A stretch of DNA of 64,000 nt from contig NZ_JBBKTU010000001.1 of the NCBI RefSeq assembly GCF_037892605.1, forward strand, positions 2,356,001 through 2,420,000, in the 5' to 3' direction. The notes under the pieces were generated by a model. The model worked only from the letters and a program-made list of their open reading frames with translations. It was not told the origin of the DNA and did not search any database. This DNA comes from Lacibacter sp. H407 (GTDB taxonomy: Bacteria > Bacteroidota > Bacteroidia > Chitinophagales > Chitinophagaceae). Below, one piece after another: positions 61,218 through 64,000 of the stretch (its first letter is position 1; every line of letters begins with the position of its first letter). The translations under genes and the position numbers were made by a program.

Positions 61218-63287
61218 ATGAGTCATATAAAAAATATTTTTCCATTTATTCTGCTCCTCCTTGTTATTACGGGATGTAAGCAGGAGTTGAATGATGATTT
61301 GTCGTTTCTCAACAGTGCTGTTAATGCCGGAAAGGTATCTGCACTGTTTGAAATTACACAAGACAATACCGGTAATGTTACCATAACACCCAATGGCGAA
61401 GGAGCTGTTTCCTATGATGTATATTATGGAGATGGCGGTACTACGTTTGTAAAAGTACAGGCAGGTAAAAGCACCACACATAAATATGCTGAAGGTGTTT
61501 ACAATGTAAAATTGGTTGCCTACAATATCACCGGTAAAACAACAGAAGCAACACAGCAGTTAACTGTTTCGTTCCGTGCACCTGAAAATCTGCAGGTAAC
61601 TGCCGATCTGGATGTAGCCAATAATTTCAAAGTGAATGTTACGGCCTCTGCTTTGTACGAAACAATGTTCAGGGTGTATTTTGGTGATGTGCCAAATGAA
61701 GTACCTGTTTCATTTATGGAAGGTGAAACCATCAGCCATACATACGCTGCTGTTGGCACATATACCGTACGTGTTGTAGCATTAAGCGGCGGCGCAGCTA
61801 CTACTGAATTTACAAAAACGATTACGATCGTTGATCCGGTGTTGTTACCATTAACATTTGAATCGTCTACGTTAGTATTTAACTGGGGTAACTTTGGTGG
61901 CGGTGTAGTAACAGTGATCGATAATCCTAACAAAACAGGTATCAATACAACCAACAGAGTTGGACGTATGGTGAAAAATGCTCCTGAAGTATGGGGTGGT
62001 AGTGTAATTACATTAGGCGCACCAATTGATTTCTCTGCGAACAAAGTGTTCCGCATGAAAGTGTATTCACCAAGAGTGGGTGCTAAGGTGTTATTGAAAG
62101 TAGAGAACGCAACGGATGGTGGTATCTTTTTTGAAAAGGAAGTGAGCACTACGGTTGCCAACACATGGGAAGATCTCGTGTTTGATTACAATGCGATCAA
62201 TACCGCCAACTCTTACCAAAAAGTTGTACTCATTTTTGATTTGGGAACACCCGGCGATGGTTCAGCAAACTTTACATTCCTGTTTGATGACATCCGTTTA
62301 ACAAACCAAATTCCTACTGTTCCATTAGCCCTTCCGGTAACTTTTGATCTTCCGGGTGTTAATTATTCAGTTACAGATTTTGGTGGTGCAACAACAGTAA
62401 ATGATGTTGATCCTGCAAATGCTGCTAATAAAGTAAAGAAGACCACTAAGCCAACAGGAGCTGCCTCATGGGCAGGCACAACCATTGGCGCTTATTTTAC
62501 TTCGGAAATTCCTTTCACTGCAACAGAAACACAAATGAGTATCAGAGTGTATTCTCCTGCAGCAGGTATCCGTGTTCGTTTGAAAGTAGAAGATCATACA
62601 AATAATACCAGATCAGTTGAAACAGAAGCCATGACCACAGCAGCGGATACATGGGAAACATTGGTGTTTGACTTTGCAAATCAATCAGCAGGTACTGCGG
62701 CATTGAATCTTTCTTACAATTACGATATGGCGAGTGTATTTTTTAATTTTAATGTAGATGGTGATGGAAAGGTTTTTTATTGGGATGATGTAAATTTCCT
62801 TCCAACAAACGTAACTCCAAACTATGTTGCATTGCCACTCGATTTCCAATCAACTACGTTTGGTTATAATATTACCGATTTCGCAGGTGGTAACCTTGCA
62901 GTAATTGATAATCCATTTGTAAATGCAGGTAATCCAAGTTCTAAAGTTGCAAGAATGATCAAAAATGCAGGCGAAGTATATGCAGGTAGTTTGATTGGTC
63001 TTGTAAACCCGATCAATTTTTCTGTGAAGAAAACGTTTAAAATGAAAGTGTATTCGCCACGAGTTGGTGCAGATGTTCTTTTGAAGGTAGAAGGACCGGG
63101 TGGTGCGGCATTTGAACTCCGAAAACTTACAACTGTGGCAAATGCATGGGAGGAAATGACATTTGATTTCAGTGCCATTGATGCAGGCAGATCTTACCAA
63201 AGTATTGTTTTGATTTTTGACCTTGGTATTGTTGGTGATGGTTCTGCAAACTTTACTTTTTACGTTGATGACATTTCGCTTAATTAA
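61218..63287 (+). CDS. SusE-position surface lipoprotein with PKD and three sandwich repeats
   Basis: 689 aa. Lipobox LLVITGCKQ (Cys20). Two PKD-like domains (about 35-120 and 122-207; YYGDGGTT and YFGDVPNE strands) are followed by three tandem beta-sandwich domains of about 155 residues (about 210-365, 368-525, 530-689). Repeats 1 and 3 share SSTLVFNW/QSTTFGYN, FRMKVYSPRVGA/FKMKVYSPRVGA and VLIFDLG...GDGSANFTF; repeat 2 is more divergent. The repeats look like carbohydrate-binding modules. Probably a glycan-binding partner of SusD. Confidence 0.75.
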   Translation: MSHIKNIFPFILLLLVITGCKQELNDDLSFLNSAVNAGKVSALFEITQDNTGNVTITPNGEGAVSYDVYYGDGGTTFVKVQAGKSTTHKYAEGVYNVKLVAYNITGKTTEATQQLTVSFRAPENLQVTADLDVANNFKVNVTASALYETMFRVYFGDVPNEVPVSFMEGETISHTYAAVGTYTVRVVALSGGAATTEFTKTITIVDPVLLPLTFESSTLVFNWGNFGGGVVTVIDNPNKTGINTTNRVGRMVKNAPEVWGGSVITLGAPIDFSANKVFRMKVYSPRVGAKVLLKVENATDGGIFFEKEVSTTVANTWEDLVFDYNAINTANSYQKVVLIFDLGTPGDGSANFTFLFDDIRLTNQIPTVPLALPVTFDLPGVNYSVTDFGGATTVNDVDPANAANKVKKTTKPTGAASWAGTTIGAYFTSEIPFTATETQMSIRVYSPAAGIRVRLKVEDHTNNTRSVETEAMTTAADTWETLVFDFANQSAGTAALNLSYNYDMASVFFNFNVDGDGKVFYWDDVNFLPTNVTPNYVALPLDFQSTTFGYNITDFAGGNLAVIDNPFVNAGNPSSKVARMIKNAGEVYAGSLIGLVNPINFSVKKTFKMKVYSPRVGADVLLKVEGPGGAAFELRKLTTVANAWEEMTFDFSAIDAGRSYQSIVLIFDLGIVGDGSANFTFYVDDISLN

Positions 63288-63305
63288 TTTCATAAATCAT
63301 ACATC

Positions 63306-64000
63306 ATGATAACGAAAATAAAATCTTTCTCACTTGTTTTGTTCTCAGCTGTTGCATTACTTGCAGGCTGCGAAAAAAAGGAGTACAGCTTTGGCGATTT
63401 TAAAACGCCTGCTGATCTTACACTCACCGCAACGGTTGCAGGTGTTGATGCAAGCAATCCCAATGGAAACGGTACAGGCAATGTTGTTATTACAGCCACA
63501 GCTAAGAATGCGATTACGTATAATATTGATTTTGGCGATGGTAAAACACAAACTGTTCCGAGTGGTACGATCAATTATAAGTACAATAATCCCGGTACGG
63601 CTGATTATACTATTACAGTAAATGCCGTTGGTACAGGCGGTGTTGTATCTACCATCAGTAAAAAAATAAGAGTATTTGTACAGTTTGTAATTCCGCAGGA
63701 AATTATTATCGGTTTAACAGGTGGAACTTCAAAAGTTTGGGTAACCGCTAAAGATGAACCCGGACATTTTGGAGTTGGTGCTCCCGATTTTTTCTTTCCA
63801 AATTATTATGCAGCCACTCCCAACCAACGGGATCCATGCGTTTACGATGATGAGATTACGTTTACAAAAGATGCAACTGATAATATTCTTATGACTGTTG
63901 ATAACAAAGGGCAATCCTTTTCAATTGGTGCATCTACTGCGTTTTATGGATTTGGTGGTGGTGATGCCTGTTTGAATATTCCTTTAACAGGAAGTAGAAA
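63306..64000 (+). CDS. PKD-domain lipoprotein, 3'-truncated
   Basis: At least 231 aa; the frame stays open to the window end. Lipobox LLAGCEKK (Cys22), a PKD domain at about 30-120 (ITYNIDFGDGKTQT), then a domain starting IIIGLTGGTSKVWVTAKDEPGHFG with CVYDDEITF. This W...PGHFGVG...YDDE pattern occurs in SusE-like or GH16-associated proteins of Bacteroidota loci. Whether a catalytic domain follows cannot be seen. Confidence 0.75.
   Translation, partial: MITKIKSFSLVLFSAVALLAGCEKKEYSFGDFKTPADLTLTATVAGVDASNPNGNGTGNVVITATAKNAITYNIDFGDGKTQTVPSGTINYKYNNPGTADYTITVNAVGTGGVVSTISKKIRVFVQFVIPQEIIIGLTGGTSKVWVTAKDEPGHFGVGAPDFFFPNYYAATPNQRDPCVYDDEITFTKDATDNILMTVDNKGQSFSIGASTAFYGFGGGDACLNIPLTGSR

Noticed and set aside
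61520-62164. 214-aa open frame on the minus strand
   Set aside because: Shadow of the PKD lipoprotein gene; no domain and no promoter.

Overview
The window reads as a chromosomal segment of a Bacteroidota bacterium, most likely of the Chitinophagaceae or a close relative. The signs are: two SusC/SusD pairs, a membrane-anchored triple-Tyr/LuxR regulator, fused CcoN-CcoO, promoters of the TAnnTTTG type, an almost complete lack of Shine-Dalgarno sites, and moderate GC. No rRNA, tRNA, CRISPR array, transposase or phage gene was seen. The genus cannot be fixed from the sequence alone.

Layout. 0-4 kb: the 3' end of a ChlI-like AAA+ ATPase gene, then MtfA-like peptidase, DUF2130 and DUF6498 genes on the minus strand. 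4-6.4 kb: a PAS histidine kinase and a hybrid response regulator (REC, cNMP-binding domain, Crp-type HTH). 6.5-15.9 kb: a complete cbb3 oxidase operon (ccoS, ccoNO fusion, ccoQ, ccoP, ccoG, ccoH, TauE/SafE-like) with the copper ATPase ccoI upstream. 16-28.7 kb: a stress island with two Hsp20, two pyridoxamine-oxidase-like proteins, thioredoxin, YtxH and holin-like envelope proteins, Na/Pi cotransporter, phospholipase D-like protein, DUF2892, universal stress protein, baeRF3 (eRF1-like) and DUF892. 28.9-32.6 kb: two orphan proteins and mlaE-mlaF-mlaD lipid transport. 32.7-53.4 kb: an amino-sugar/glycan locus (ROK regulator, AGE epimerase, FAD oxidoreductase, SusCD, NagX-like, GH92, two GHL10, AmpG-like MFS, SGNH esterase, DUF4434, NAGPA, YkuD-like). 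53.4-64 kb: a second SusCD locus with its own membrane-anchored regulator and PKD-type surface lipoproteins, cut by the window end.

The main discovery is regulatory. Between 6.9 and 32.7 kb, 12 promoters carry a TGA-N6-TCA palindrome whose centre lies at one of exactly two distances from a TAnnTTTG-like -7 element: the element starts 30 bases (five promoters) or 52 bases (seven promoters) from the centre. A 13th, in front of ccoI, is one base off. The 22-bp difference is two helical turns, the geometry of class II and class I activation by Crp/Fnr-family proteins. The sites precede ccoS, ccoI, both pnpOx-like genes, trx, hsp20, ytxH, usp, baeRF3, DUF892, the DUF2892 operon, mlaE and one unknown gene. 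This ties microaerobic respiration, protein protection, lipid transport and several unknown genes into one clustered regulon. The hybrid regulator at 5370-6425 keeps the Glu/Arg pair that reads TGA/TCA and is the obvious candidate to run it.
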